Origin: Eubacterium sp.
GTDB lineage: Bacteria > Bacillota_A > Clostridia > Lachnospirales > Lachnospiraceae
Direction: 5' to 3'
Assembly: GCA_023663915.1 (NCBI GenBank)
Contig: JAMPGN010000002.1
Span: forward strand, 1 to 55,835
Length of the DNA stretch: 55,835 nt
How positions within the stretch are numbered: position 1 is the first letter of the stretch; each line of letters begins with the position of its first letter. The position numbers and the translations under genes are program-made. Positions 1-7,818 of this stretch are shown here, in pieces. The notes below the pieces were generated by a model. That model did not search any database and was not told the origin of the DNA. It saw only the letters and a list, made by a program, of their open reading frames with translations.

Positions 1-1
1 T

Positions 2-286
2 TTGGGCGGGATTGAGGAGAAACCGGATATTATTCTATTGGACCCGCCGCGTGACGGGATTCATCCGAAGGCGCTGGATAAGATTATCCGGTACGGGGTG
101 GAGCATATTTTGTATATTTCCTGCAAGCCGACGAGTCTGGCGAGGGACTTGGAGGTTTTGCTGGAAAGAGGCTATCAAGTGGAGCGGGCTGTGGCGGTGG
201 ACCAGTTTCCGTTCACGGCGAATATTGAAGTTGTCTGTTTGCTTTCCAGACTTCATGCAAAACAGAATATGGAAGTGGAATTTTGA
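2..286 (+). CDS. rlmD: 23S rRNA (uracil-5-)-methyltransferase, RlmD/RumA family, C-terminal part
   Basis: This is the last 94 codons of a TrmA/RlmD-family SAM-dependent methyltransferase, which makes 5-methyluridine in 23S rRNA; the 5' part lies outside the window. Visible family motifs are DPPRDGIHPKAL (motif IV region), then YISCKPTSLARDL, which holds the catalytic cysteine that attacks uracil C6, and finally NIEVVCLLSRL, whose glutamate is the family's general base. The natural C terminus is normally just after this motif, so the extra tail (HAKQNMEVEF) is modest. The next ORF starts one base after the stop, so the two are probably co-transcribed. A degenerate second copy of this 3' end lies at 1910-1958. 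Family assignment is firm; RlmD versus another TrmA-like paralogue is less certain. Confidence 0.9.
   Translation: MGGIEEKPDIILLDPPRDGIHPKALDKIIRYGVEHILYISCKPTSLARDLEVLLERGYQVERAVAVDQFPFTANIEVVCLLSRLHAKQNMEVEF
225..268 (+). repeat. direct repeat copy 1, rlmD 3' end
   Basis: This 44-bp stretch, beginning ttgaagttgtctgtttgc, recurs at 1910-1958 almost identically apart from a 5-bp ctttc duplication and one substitution in the second copy. Such a duplicated gene 3' end is what integration into the gene, or a recombination between related copies, would leave. Confidence 0.85.
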
Positions 287-535
287 ATGAGTGAGATGAA
301 CTTGATGGATGCGGAGAGTAAAGTCACCTATGAAGAGATCAAGAATTATGTACTAGGATATACGGGATTGATAGTCAGCAATCTGTATATTGCACAGGTA
401 AAACAGAAATACGGGATTATTGAGAGGGCAAATTATAATCTGCCGAAATCGGAAAATGCCAGACAGCCGAAATGCGCGCCAGAGAAAGAAAAGGCGATAA
501 GGGAGGCATTAGCACATTTTAAAATGATACAGTAA
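287..535 (+). CDS. small protein paired with rlmD, function unknown
   Basis: This 82-aa protein begins directly after the methyltransferase stop codon and reads as a small helical, basic-rich protein. Residues about 13-37 (VTYEEIKNYVLGYTGLIVS onward) resemble a helix-turn-helix-like segment, followed by a linker rich in N, P and K and a final helix (EKEKAIREALAHFKMI). I recall similar short ORFs or C-terminal extensions next to 23S rRNA uracil methyltransferases in Lachnospiraceae, but cannot name a defined function. The same C-terminal segment is recognisable, frameshifted, at 1983-2060, so this gene and the methyltransferase 3' end were duplicated together. It could aid the methyltransferase in RNA binding; that is a guess. 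Confidence 0.7.
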   Translation: MSEMNLMDAESKVTYEEIKNYVLGYTGLIVSNLYIAQVKQKYGIIERANYNLPKSENARQPKCAPEKEKAIREALAHFKMIQ

Positions 536-553
536 GAAAGGAGTAAACGAAAG

Positions 554-771
554 ATGGCAAATAATATTAATGATGTTATTCTATCCAATTGGGGAAAGGT
601 GGATGTTCCTTTTGTTTCATATTATGGAACTATTTCAGCAGCAGTAAGCGAATGGTATAAAAATTTTGGAAATGCTTTGTTTGCAAAAATGATGATTTTA
701 AGATGTCTGTTATAGATAAACAGTGTATACGAAATAACGTAATCCCCTTGGTTGATATGCTTGTGGACTAA
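554..771 (+). pseudogene. 5' part of broken YhcG/DUF1016 nuclease gene
   Basis: A good Shine-Dalgarno (aaaggag, 537-543) precedes ATG 554. The reading frame runs for 45 codons to a run of five As (685-689), after which the sensible frame shifts by one base: adding one A restores NDDFKMSVIDKQC onward. That restored frame meets a TAA at 769-771 and then continues in the same frame into TTQFIEEIKKEIRKQR, which is the N-terminal segment of the DUF1016 protein at 832-1764. The most economical reading is one ancestral gene of about 404 codons (554-1764) with a 1-base deletion and a nonsense mutation. The N-terminal 70 residues are not a domain I recognise. Confidence 0.7.
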
Positions 772-831
772 ACAACACAATTTATAGAAGAAATCAAAAA
801 AGAAATTCGGAAGCAGAGAGTTTCTGTTGTA

Positions 832-1764
832 ATGAACGCCAATACAAGTATGATTTGCCTTTATTGGAATATTGGCAGGGCTATTTTGGAAAAGCAAGAG
901 AAAGAAGGATGGGGAGCAAAGGTCATTGATCGTATGTCAAAGGATTTGAAAATAGCTTTTCCAGAAATGTCTGGCTTTTCTCCACGTAATATTAAGTATA
1001 TGCGTAAATTTGCCAAGTGTTGGTCGGATTATGAAATTGTGCAACGGGTCGTTGCACAAATACCGTGGCGGACAAATATTACTTTAATGGACAAATTAAA
1101 AACACAAGAAGAACGTATATGGTATGCCGATAAAACAATAGAAAACGGTTGGAGTAAAACAATACTTGAATTACAGATACAGAGCAGATTAATGGAACGT
1201 ACTGGAAAAACAGTCAACAATTTTCCCGCTGCACTGCCACCGCTTGATTCTGATATGGAAAACCAGATATTCAAAGATCCTTATCTGTTTGATTTTTTGG
1301 GAACCGATATGCCAAGACGGGAGGTGGAAATAGAACAGAAACTAACAGAACATATTCAAAGCTTTCTGTTGGAATTAGGACAAGGATTTGCATTTGTTGG
1401 CCGTCAGGTTCATTTGGAGGTTGGAGGACAGGACTTTTATTTAGATCTTTTGTTTTATCATTTAAAGTTGCGTTGTTATGTTGTGATAGAATTGAAAGCC
1501 TGCGATTTTGAACCGGGATTTGTCAGCCAGTTAAATATGTATCAGAATATAGTAAATGATATTTTGTGTCATCCTGATGATAAGCCAACAATTGGGCTTT
1601 TGTTGGTTAAGGGTAAAAATAAAACGGTAGTGGAATATTCCTTGTCTGGCTATCAGAACCCTATTGGTGTTGCAGAATGGCAAAATCAACTTACGCAATC
1701 TTTGCCCGAGGAGTTGCAGAGCAGTTTGCCTTCTATCGAGGAGATAGAAAGAGAATTAGAATAA
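832..1764 (+). CDS. YhcG/DUF1016-type PD-(D/E)XK nuclease, 5'-truncated
   Basis: The 310-aa reading frame contains the DUF1016 N-terminal helical domain (residues about 1-130; QEKEGWGAKVIDRMS, GFSPRNIKYMRKFA) and the C-terminal DUF1016 nuclease domain. The catalytic region shows VGRQVHLEVGGQDFYLDL followed by YVVIELKA, giving the D...ExK arrangement of PD-(D/E)XK enzymes. Family members usually begin about 20 residues earlier, and that homologous segment is present in frame just upstream (772-831) but is cut off by a TAA at 769-771, with no good start between. ATG 832 has no clear Shine-Dalgarno, so this is probably the remainder of the pseudogene starting at 554 rather than a functional gene. 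YhcG-type proteins are commonly found in defence islands and associated with restriction-modification loci, consistent with the genes downstream. Confidence 0.75.
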   Translation: MNANTSMICLYWNIGRAILEKQEKEGWGAKVIDRMSKDLKIAFPEMSGFSPRNIKYMRKFAKCWSDYEIVQRVVAQIPWRTNITLMDKLKTQEERIWYADKTIENGWSKTILELQIQSRLMERTGKTVNNFPAALPPLDSDMENQIFKDPYLFDFLGTDMPRREVEIEQKLTEHIQSFLLELGQGFAFVGRQVHLEVGGQDFYLDLLFYHLKLRCYVVIELKACDFEPGFVSQLNMYQNIVNDILCHPDDKPTIGLLLVKGKNKTVVEYSLSGYQNPIGVAEWQNQLTQSLPEELQSSLPSIEEIERELE

Positions 1765-1909
1765 TAGCAAAATTGATAGAAAAAGTGCAACGGACGTTGC
1801 ACAAATGGGATGGACGCTTTGATTAATAGTTAGTGACTTGAATCAATTCGATTTAATCTTTTGATCATTGAAAATGATTTCAGCAATGGTTTGGACAATG
1901 ATAGGCATC

Positions 1910-1958
1910 TTGAAGTTGTCTGTTTGCTTTCCTTTCCAGACTTCATGCAAAATAGAAT
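1910..1958 (+). repeat. direct repeat copy 2, rlmD 3' end
   Basis: Second copy of the rlmD 3' segment at 225-268, with a 5-bp duplication (ctttc) that breaks the reading frame after HLEVVCLLS. The sequence upstream (1890-1909) is only weakly like the methyltransferase. Confidence 0.85.
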
Positions 1959-1982
1959 GCATTAACTATCATGTGGGTGGTG

Positions 1983-2060
1983 GAAAAGCAAACGTGCCAC
2001 GAGTTACACCAGAAAAAAGGAAGCTATTATTAATGCACTAAAATATTTCCAAATGATTTA
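1983..2060 (+). pseudogene. remnant of the rlmD-partner small ORF
   Basis: In two frames this stretch encodes KANVPRVTPEKR and then EAIINALKYFQMI followed by a stop, matching the C-terminal part of the 82-aa protein at 287-535 (CAPEKEKAIREALAHFKMI). The frames are offset, so this copy is dead. With the repeat at 1910-1958 it marks a second, degenerate rlmD 3' end plus partner. The rest of the 1765-2133 stretch has no convincing gene. Confidence 0.65.
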
Positions 2061-2075
2061 AAATGTGAAATGGTG

Positions 2076-2084
2076 TGGTATAAT
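2076..2084 (+). promoter_or_regulatory. extended -10 promoter for the restriction-modification pair
   Basis: TGG followed directly by TATAAT (2079-2084) forms a TGn-TATAAT extended -10 element, 49 nt before the start codon at 2134. No good -35 lies 17 bp upstream, which is usual for extended -10 promoters. A ggagg Shine-Dalgarno precedes ATG 2134. Confidence 0.45.
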
Positions 2085-2133
2085 AACACAATATGGAATA
2101 TTTTGCAGAAAAATATGATTGGAGGCAAAATAG

Positions 2134-4095
2134 ATGGCTAAAAAAGAAGTTAAAACCGACTTATGGGTATATGAACTATTAAAAGATGCTGGAATTGAAC
2201 TAGATCCACAGGGAAGCAGCATAAAAGAGATTGATAATGCTTTAAAATCTGCCAGCAAGAAAGGAACTGGTAAAGTAGGATTTCCTGAGTATGTTGGGGT
2301 AGTTAAAGATTATATTATTGTCATTGAGGATAAACCGAAAACCGATAAGCATGTATTATTAGATGGCACTGTAGTTAGCTTGGAAACAAAGGCGGTCACA
2401 GATTATGCGGTGAATGGTGCGTTATTCTATGCAAAACATTTAGCAAATAATACTTCATATAAAAAGGTAATTGCTATCGGTGTATCTGGTGATGAAAAGA
2501 AACATAAAATTAGTCCATTATACGTTGATGAAACGGAGTATTATAGGGAACTTCCAGACGTAGAATCCTTTATATCATTCAATGAAGAAAATATTGATGA
2601 GTATTATACAAGAGAAGTTTTAAAGGAAGATACGAACAGTGAAAAAGAACTTGCAGAAATATTAAAAGATGCTGCGGAGTTGCATGAAGATTTAAGAAAC
2701 TATGGCAATTTAAAGGACATAGATAAACCATTAGTTGTATCGGGCATTTTGCTTGCATTAAATGAAATAGAAAAGAAAAGTTTCAGTATAGATAATTTAG
2801 TTGGCGATACTGTTGAAACAGACGGACAGAAGATATATAAAGCGATAGAATCAAATTTAAAACGTGTGCAAGTGCAGCCACAAGTAAAATTGGATAAAAT
2901 TTTGAGCCAATTTTCTATTATCCGTGATACACAAATTTTGAATGAAATAAATGATACATTGGGGGAAACTCCTTTAAAATATTATGCAAAGTTTTTATAT
3001 AACAAGATTTTCAAAAGCATAAAATATACAAGTTCTTCAGAAGATTATCTTGGTAGGTTTTATGGAGAATTTATGAGTTATTCGGGTGGTGATGGACAGA
3101 CACTTGGCATTGTACTTACTCCAAAGCACATTACAGAATTATTTTGTGAAATCTTGGATATAAAAAGGGAAGATATAGTATTAGATCCATGCTGCGGTAC
3201 TGCTGGCTTTCTAATTGCCGCCATGCACTATATGTTTCAATCAGTGATTAAGGAAAAGGGATTAAAAACCAGAAAAGAAATAGAAGATGATCCAGATATT
3301 AAATCAATTAGAAAAACTCAGCTTCATGGTATTGAATTGCAACCATATATGTTTACCATTGCCACAACAAATATGATTTTGCGTGGTGATGGTAAAAGCA
3401 ATTTAATCAATGAAAATTTTTTAAAGCAGGATTCTAACAAATTACAGTTGAAACAACCAACAGTAGGTATGATGAATCCACCTTATTCACAAGGATCAAA
3501 AAAGAACTCAGATTTATATGAAATCTGTTTTACGGAACATTTATTAGATAGTTTGGTTGAAGGTGGTAGATGTGCGGTTATTGTTCCTCAATCATCTATG
3601 ACAGGAAAAACAAAAGAGGAACAGGCAGTGAAAGAAAATATATTAAAGAAACATACATTGGAAGGGGTTATCACTCTAAACAAAGATACATTTTACGGTG
3701 TCGGGGTTATGCCTTGTATTGCAGTGTTCACGGCAGGAGAGCCACATCCGAGAGAAAAAGAATGTAAGTTTATCAATTTTGAAAATGACGGTTACAAGGT
3801 TTCGCCACATATCGGACTGATTGAAACAGAATCAGCAAAGGATAAGAAGCAGCATTTGTTAGATGTCTGGTTTGACCGTGTGGAAGCTGATACAAAGTTT
3901 TGTGTAAAAACAAGCATAGGAGCAACAGATGAATGGTTACATAGCTTTTATTATTTCAATGATGAAATCCCGACAGATGCGGATTTTGATAAAACAGTAG
4001 GAGATTATTTATCATTTGAATTTTCTATGATTATGCAAGGCAGACAGTATTTATTTGGAAACGAGGAAGAATTAGAGATTCCAGAGAAAGGATAA
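2134..4095 (+). CDS. BcgI-like fused endonuclease/N6-adenine DNA methyltransferase (RM subunit)
   Basis: This 653-aa protein combines restriction and modification. The N-terminal domain has a PD-(D/E)XK pattern: PE52, D59, then E65-D66-K67 in VIEDKP. The methyltransferase domain carries the SAM-binding motif DPCCGTAGFL (about 351-360) and the catalytic NPPY (448-451) of gamma-class N6-adenine methylases, preceded by an HsdM-like helical N-terminal region. The next gene, 4 nt away, is a specificity subunit, and there is no HsdR helicase. An RM subunit of about 640-650 aa plus an S subunit of about 350 aa is the layout of the BcgI type IIB systems, which cut on both sides of a bipartite site and need SAM. 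A plain type I HsdM is less likely because of the extra nuclease domain. The reading frame is intact. Confidence 0.8.
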   Translation: MAKKEVKTDLWVYELLKDAGIELDPQGSSIKEIDNALKSASKKGTGKVGFPEYVGVVKDYIIVIEDKPKTDKHVLLDGTVVSLETKAVTDYAVNGALFYAKHLANNTSYKKVIAIGVSGDEKKHKISPLYVDETEYYRELPDVESFISFNEENIDEYYTREVLKEDTNSEKELAEILKDAAELHEDLRNYGNLKDIDKPLVVSGILLALNEIEKKSFSIDNLVGDTVETDGQKIYKAIESNLKRVQVQPQVKLDKILSQFSIIRDTQILNEINDTLGETPLKYYAKFLYNKIFKSIKYTSSSEDYLGRFYGEFMSYSGGDGQTLGIVLTPKHITELFCEILDIKREDIVLDPCCGTAGFLIAAMHYMFQSVIKEKGLKTRKEIEDDPDIKSIRKTQLHGIELQPYMFTIATTNMILRGDGKSNLINENFLKQDSNKLQLKQPTVGMMNPPYSQGSKKNSDLYEICFTEHLLDSLVEGGRCAVIVPQSSMTGKTKEEQAVKENILKKHTLEGVITLNKDTFYGVGVMPCIAVFTAGEPHPREKECKFINFENDGYKVSPHIGLIETESAKDKKQHLLDVWFDRVEADTKFCVKTSIGATDEWLHSFYYFNDEIPTDADFDKTVGDYLSFEFSMIMQGRQYLFGNEEELEIPEKG

Positions 4096-4099
4096 AGAA

Positions 4100-5176
4100 A
4101 TGAATTTATCTGATAGAAAATGGAAAGATTTTTTTATTGCTGGAAATGAAGGTTTGTTTGATATGTCTGCTACTTCAAGCGGCGTAGATAAAAATAAATT
4201 AAATATGGAGTGTGGCAACATTCCCTATATCACAAGAAGTAATGAAGTAAATGGAATTAATTTATTTGTATCAAATGAACAAGATCAGAAATGGGTAATT
4301 GATTCTGGAAATGTAATTACTATTGGTTTAGATACACAAACAGTATTTTATCAACCACACAAATTTTATACTGGACAAAATATGCAAGTTCTTAAGTTTG
4401 ATAAAATGAATCAAAGTGTTGCAATGTTTATTGTATCAATGCTAAAAGTCCAAATGAAAAATTTCAATTGGGGTGGTAATGGTGCAACGCTTGGTAGATT
4501 ATGTAGAACAAAAATCATGTTGCCAATAGATAGTTCTGGAAATCCCGATTTTGATTTTATGTCGCAATATATTTGCGAAATTCAAGAGAAAAAGAGGAAT
4601 GCGTATAAAGAATACTGCAAAAATCAATTATCTAAACTTGGTGATGTGGTTAATATAAAACCAATTTCAACGATTGAATGGAAACCGTATAGAATAGATA
4701 AATTGGCGCAAGTAGATTCTGGAAGAGATATTTATGATGCAGAGCGTGTAGACGGGGATTTGCCGTATATAACAGCAGGTGTGCAGCAAAATGGAATAGG
4801 TTATTTTGTTGGCAATAGGAACAAGACTATTGCTAAAAACACCATATCAGTAAGTAGAAATGGGGCAGGAGTAGGAAGTTCGTTTTATCACGAGTATCTT
4901 GCGCTGTATTCAAATGATTGTAGGAAGGTTATATTGAATAATTATAATGAAAATAAATATGTTTCCTTGTTTATTACGAATCAGATTATGATGCAACGTA
5001 ACAATTACAATTACAGTAGGAAGATGGGAACGGAACGACTGAAAAAACAAATGATTATGTTGCCAGCTTTAAATGATGATGAACCTGATTATGAATATAT
5101 GGAGCAGTATATTAAGAATTTGATGATAAAAAAGTGCGCAAGCTATATTACATATATTGAAAATAGTTTCCGGTGA
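4100..5176 (+). CDS. BcgI-like/type I specificity subunit (two target-recognition domains)
   Basis: The 358-aa protein has two similar halves, each a target-recognition domain followed by a helical spacer. Half 1 begins with RKWKDFFIAGNEG and has the typical IPYITRSNEVNG segment. Half 2 begins with IEWKPYRIDKLAQVDSGRD and has LPYITAGVQQNGIGYF. Both end with a D-x-D-(F/Y)-(D/E)-(F/Y)-M helix start leading into a coiled coil. Two different domains imply a bipartite, asymmetric recognition site. The gene follows the fused nuclease-methylase with a 4-nt gap and is presumably translated from the same mRNA. The sequence is intact. The recognition sequence cannot be predicted from sequence alone. 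Confidence 0.85.
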   Translation: MNLSDRKWKDFFIAGNEGLFDMSATSSGVDKNKLNMECGNIPYITRSNEVNGINLFVSNEQDQKWVIDSGNVITIGLDTQTVFYQPHKFYTGQNMQVLKFDKMNQSVAMFIVSMLKVQMKNFNWGGNGATLGRLCRTKIMLPIDSSGNPDFDFMSQYICEIQEKKRNAYKEYCKNQLSKLGDVVNIKPISTIEWKPYRIDKLAQVDSGRDIYDAERVDGDLPYITAGVQQNGIGYFVGNRNKTIAKNTISVSRNGAGVGSSFYHEYLALYSNDCRKVILNNYNENKYVSLFITNQIMMQRNNYNYSRKMGTERLKKQMIMLPALNDDEPDYEYMEQYIKNLMIKKCASYITYIENSFR

Positions 5177-5224
5177 TGCTGCAATTGTAACACTGCTTGA
5201 TTAAATGTCATTGCAATAAAAGGT

Positions 5225-6277
5225 ATGTTTTTCAAAAATTTTTTCGCATTTAATGTTGACATTTTTTACGCTTTGTCGGAGTTCATAATGCAAAAAACAG
5301 GGTTTCGATGGGAAGATGTTGCCGTCGATGATATTACAGTAGATGATCTGGATGATGAGAGCTTCAAGATTTTCCGAAGAGAAGCTTTAAGCAAAAAGCG
5401 TATGACGGAAGCGGAATTGAATGTTTCCAACAAGGAACTTCTTCAAAAGCTACATCTGATGACTGACGGGAAATTAAAAAGATCGGCTGCTCTTCTTTTT
5501 TATAGTGATCCGGGTGTTGTTCAAAACGGCAGTTTTGTAAAGGTCGGGAAGTTCGATGAGAGAGGTCAGGTTGTCTATCATAATGATCTTGAAGAGTCAC
5601 TGATTGTAAATGCAAGCAAGGTAATCGATCTGATTTATCAAATGTATTTGAAAGCAAAGATAGGCTATGAGCATGATGTAAGGGTCGAGGAATATCCATT
5701 TGCCAGAGAGGCTATTCGTGAGGCTGTCTATAATGCCATCGCGCACAATTGTTATATGTATGGTACACCGATACAGATACGGGTTATGGATGATGCTATT
5801 ACGATAAGCAACAGCTGTATTCTGCCAGAAGGCTGGACAGTGGATACGCTGATGGAACCGCATGATTCAAAACCATATAATCCCGATATTGCAAATGTTT
5901 TCTATCGTGCCGGCTTTATTGAAAACTGGGGACAAGGCATTCACAAGATCTGTAACGAATGCAGGGAGATAGGAGCGGAGATTCTGGTTTATGAGCTGAT
6001 AGGAACTACATTGCGGATTCGTTTCCGCGCACTTGAAAGTGCTCTTATAGATCATCCTAAAACTCCAAACCGCCAAGGTGGCGGAATAGATGGCGGATTG
6101 GCGGAAAAGATTGTAGCATTGATTCGCGAAAATGAATCTATTACAGTTTCGGAGATGTCTGAGATATTAGAAACACCTAAAAGAACCATGGAACGTGAAA
6201 TGAAGAAGCTTCGTGACATTAAACGAATCACACGTGAAGGTGGTAACAGATACGGACATTGGAAAATAAATGATTAA
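5225..6277 (+). CDS. RecG-like/Schlafen-type ATP-binding protein lacking the AlbA_2 domain
   Basis: The 350-aa protein matches the part of AlbA_2/RecG-like proteins that follows the N-terminal AlbA domain: FRREALSKKRM, KRSAALLFYSDPG, then a HATPase_c_4-like region (REAVYNAIAHNCY, ITISNSCILPEGW, NPDIANVFYRAGF, NWGQGIHKICNECR). A winged-helix domain closes the protein (ESITVSEMSEILE, TMEREMKKLRD). Family members normally begin with about 120-130 residues of AlbA_2, absent here: homology starts at about residue 17 (ALSEFIMQKTGF) and an in-frame TGA lies at 5198-5200. The gene is thus probably 5'-truncated, with a chance start at 5225 (weak aaaagg Shine-Dalgarno). Such proteins are often transcription regulators or defence-associated. 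It may be non-functional. Confidence 0.65.
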   Translation: MFFKNFFAFNVDIFYALSEFIMQKTGFRWEDVAVDDITVDDLDDESFKIFRREALSKKRMTEAELNVSNKELLQKLHLMTDGKLKRSAALLFYSDPGVVQNGSFVKVGKFDERGQVVYHNDLEESLIVNASKVIDLIYQMYLKAKIGYEHDVRVEEYPFAREAIREAVYNAIAHNCYMYGTPIQIRVMDDAITISNSCILPEGWTVDTLMEPHDSKPYNPDIANVFYRAGFIENWGQGIHKICNECREIGAEILVYELIGTTLRIRFRALESALIDHPKTPNRQGGGIDGGLAEKIVALIRENESITVSEMSEILETPKRTMEREMKKLRDIKRITREGGNRYGHWKIND

Positions 6278-6279
6278 AG

Positions 6280-6564
6280 TTGAAGTGGCTTTCGGCGATT
6301 TTAGCTTCCGCTTCATCTTTGTCCTTTTTTAAGGCATCAAAATCAGTTTGTAATTTATCTGTCATTTGTCTAAATGATGAATTTACGGAGAATAAGGGTT
6401 ATGTGAATTTTGATAGGAGTTGTTTTGCCACAAAAGGGCAAATTCTTGCGGAAGATGAAAAAGTTATATTAAGGGCATTGGCTAATGAGTTTCATGTCGC
6501 ACCGATTGACTTGATTGGTCATGTGTTGGAGTTTCGTATTGAGTGGAAACCCATGAATTTATAG
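6280..6564 (+). pseudogene. mosaic remnant, unrecognised
   Basis: The 94-codon plus-strand frame does not look like one gene. Its first third reads better on the minus strand (6280-6367), giving a charged helical start MTDKLQTDFDALKKDKDEA. The last 55 codons on the plus strand (NFDRSCFATKGQILAEDEK, then FHVAPIDLIGHVLEF) look like the C-terminal tail of a larger protein that I do not recognise. The simplest reading is a junction of two gene fragments in a decaying region. Confidence 0.4.
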
Positions 6565-6571
6565 AATGAGG
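6558..6571 (+). repeat. 14-bp direct repeat, left of GNAT pseudogene
   Basis: tttatagaatgagg occurs here and again at 7086-7099, flanking the acetyltransferase pseudogene. This may be a chance duplication or a scar of an insertion or recombination. Confidence 0.5.
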
Positions 6572-6578
6572 ATAAGTC

Positions 6579-7042
6579 ATGAAATATTCGATAAGATTGG
6601 CATCAAGAGATGATTACGATAAAATTGACCGACTTTACGAAAAGGCATTTGGCTATAGTGAAGGAATTGTAAAATATTATACAGGAATGGATGAATATTT
6701 GTCATTTTTGTGGATAAAAATAATGCGTTTGTGGTGGAAGAAGACGATATGGTTTGCGGTGTTGTATTAGTGTATGAGATACCCGATATGCTCCATGGTC
6801 GCTCATTATATATTGAACTTTTGGCTGTTTTGCCGGATTGTCAAAATAAAGGTATGGGCAGGGCATTAATTGAACATGTCTTTGAGGAAGCGCGAAGAAG
6901 GGGAATCACAGAAGTATCTATCCGTACCGCTTGTTACAAAGAGGCATATTTGATATATCGACATATAGGTTTTCGAGATTCTCAAAGCGATTGCCGGTTT
7001 TTAACGATGAATTTAAAAAAGGTAGATTCAGATGTGTGCTAA
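6579..7042 (+). pseudogene. GNAT-family N-acetyltransferase, frameshifted
   Basis: Two overlapping frames join into one GNAT protein of about 154 aa: MKYSIRLASRDDYDKIDRLY from ATG 6579, then VDKNNAFVVEEDDMVCG onward to 7042. Removing one T from the T run at about 6703-6707 fuses them exactly. The acetyl-CoA binding motif A is intact (LLAVLPDCQNKGMGRALIEH), as is the terminal YRHIGF segment. The substrate is unknown. The lesion could also be a sequencing indel in a homopolymer, but neighbouring genes carry similar lesions, which favours real decay. Confidence 0.75.
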
Positions 7043-7085
7043 GTATGATTACATTTCCCGTTCATATTGAATGAAAATCAACGAG

Positions 7086-7099
7086 TTTATAGAATGAGG
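7086..7099 (+). repeat. 14-bp direct repeat, right of GNAT pseudogene
   Basis: Second copy of tttatagaatgagg (see 6558-6571), 528 bp from the first. Confidence 0.5.
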
Positions 7100-7168
7100 C
7101 GAAGATTTTTGAGTGACAAAAGAAATGATTTTATTATAGGCAATGACTTTGCGTTATATGGGGAAAAA

Positions 7169-7437
7169 TTATTGTAAGTCCGCTTGACCAATCAAATATA
7201 GAAAGTTATCTGTCTACATATAAAAGAGCATCTGCTTTTGCGGAAATTTATGAAAGAATGTCTGATTTTTGGGAGAAACAGCGACAATGGATTGAAGATT
7301 ACACGGCAGGAGAAAGGAACAATAAGGAAAGATACTTGATAGTGGAAGCGATGTGTAGTGCAGGCTTCAAAACGGATGAAATAGATGACAGCAAAATTTC
7401 TAAAACGGTAACATACGAAATAGGGAGAAATAATTGA
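7169..7437 (+). pseudogene. unrecognised gene remnant without start
   Basis: An open frame with no start codon at its head reads IIVSPLDQSNIESYLSTY, then a helical charged segment (FWEKQRQWIEDY, ERYLIVEAMCSAGFKTDE), and stops at 7437. Codon use looks coding. A stop interrupts the likely upstream continuation (NDFIIGNDFALYGEK) near 7170, and the true 5' end is missing. I do not recognise the family. Confidence 0.4.
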
Positions 7438-7594
7438 TGCTGCGGGGATGTTTTCCACATGGGAGATTTTTATAGCGAGACTTTGCGATTGCCCTAAATG
7501 GCTGATAGAATAAAATAGAAACAATGGATATTAAGTAGAAATAGTGGTATTATAAGGGTGCAAATATATTTTTGATGATGAAAAGGGTGATCTT

Positions 7595-7786
7595 ATGAAG
7601 TTAGAGGAAAGAAACAAACCAGATATGACAGAATCTGACGGTCGACTTTTTGAAGAGCTGGATAAGGGTATAGATTCTATGGAGAACGGTCGCACGATGC
7701 CACATGATAAAGCTATGCAGATGATACGGGAGACATTAAAGGAGTATCCAATACGACTTATCATTTTGATGAAGAATGACCTGTAA
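7595..7786 (+). CDS. small acidic protein, antitoxin-like, unconfirmed
   Basis: This 63-aa frame has a reasonable Shine-Dalgarno (aaaggg, 7580-7585) before ATG 7595 and a strong terminator at its end. The sequence is acidic and helical, with FEELDKGIDSMENGR and MPHDKAMQMIRETLKEY. That pattern resembles short antitoxin-like ORFs, but no toxin gene lies beside it. The last ten residues (IRLIILMKNDL) look out of frame; the next frame gives TTYHFDEE and a stop, so a late frameshift is possible. Function not established. Confidence 0.45.
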   Translation: MKLEERNKPDMTESDGRLFEELDKGIDSMENGRTMPHDKAMQMIRETLKEYPIRLIILMKNDL

Positions 7787-7811
7787 AAACAACCGTTAAG
7801 GTTGTTTTTAC
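7783..7811 (+). terminator. intrinsic terminator after the 63-aa ORF
   Basis: A perfect 12-bp inverted repeat (gtaaaaacaacc / ggttgtttttac) with a 5-nt loop overlaps the stop codon. The T run lies in the descending arm, and the structure could act on both strands. Confidence 0.7.
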
Positions 7812-7818
7812 ACTGTTT

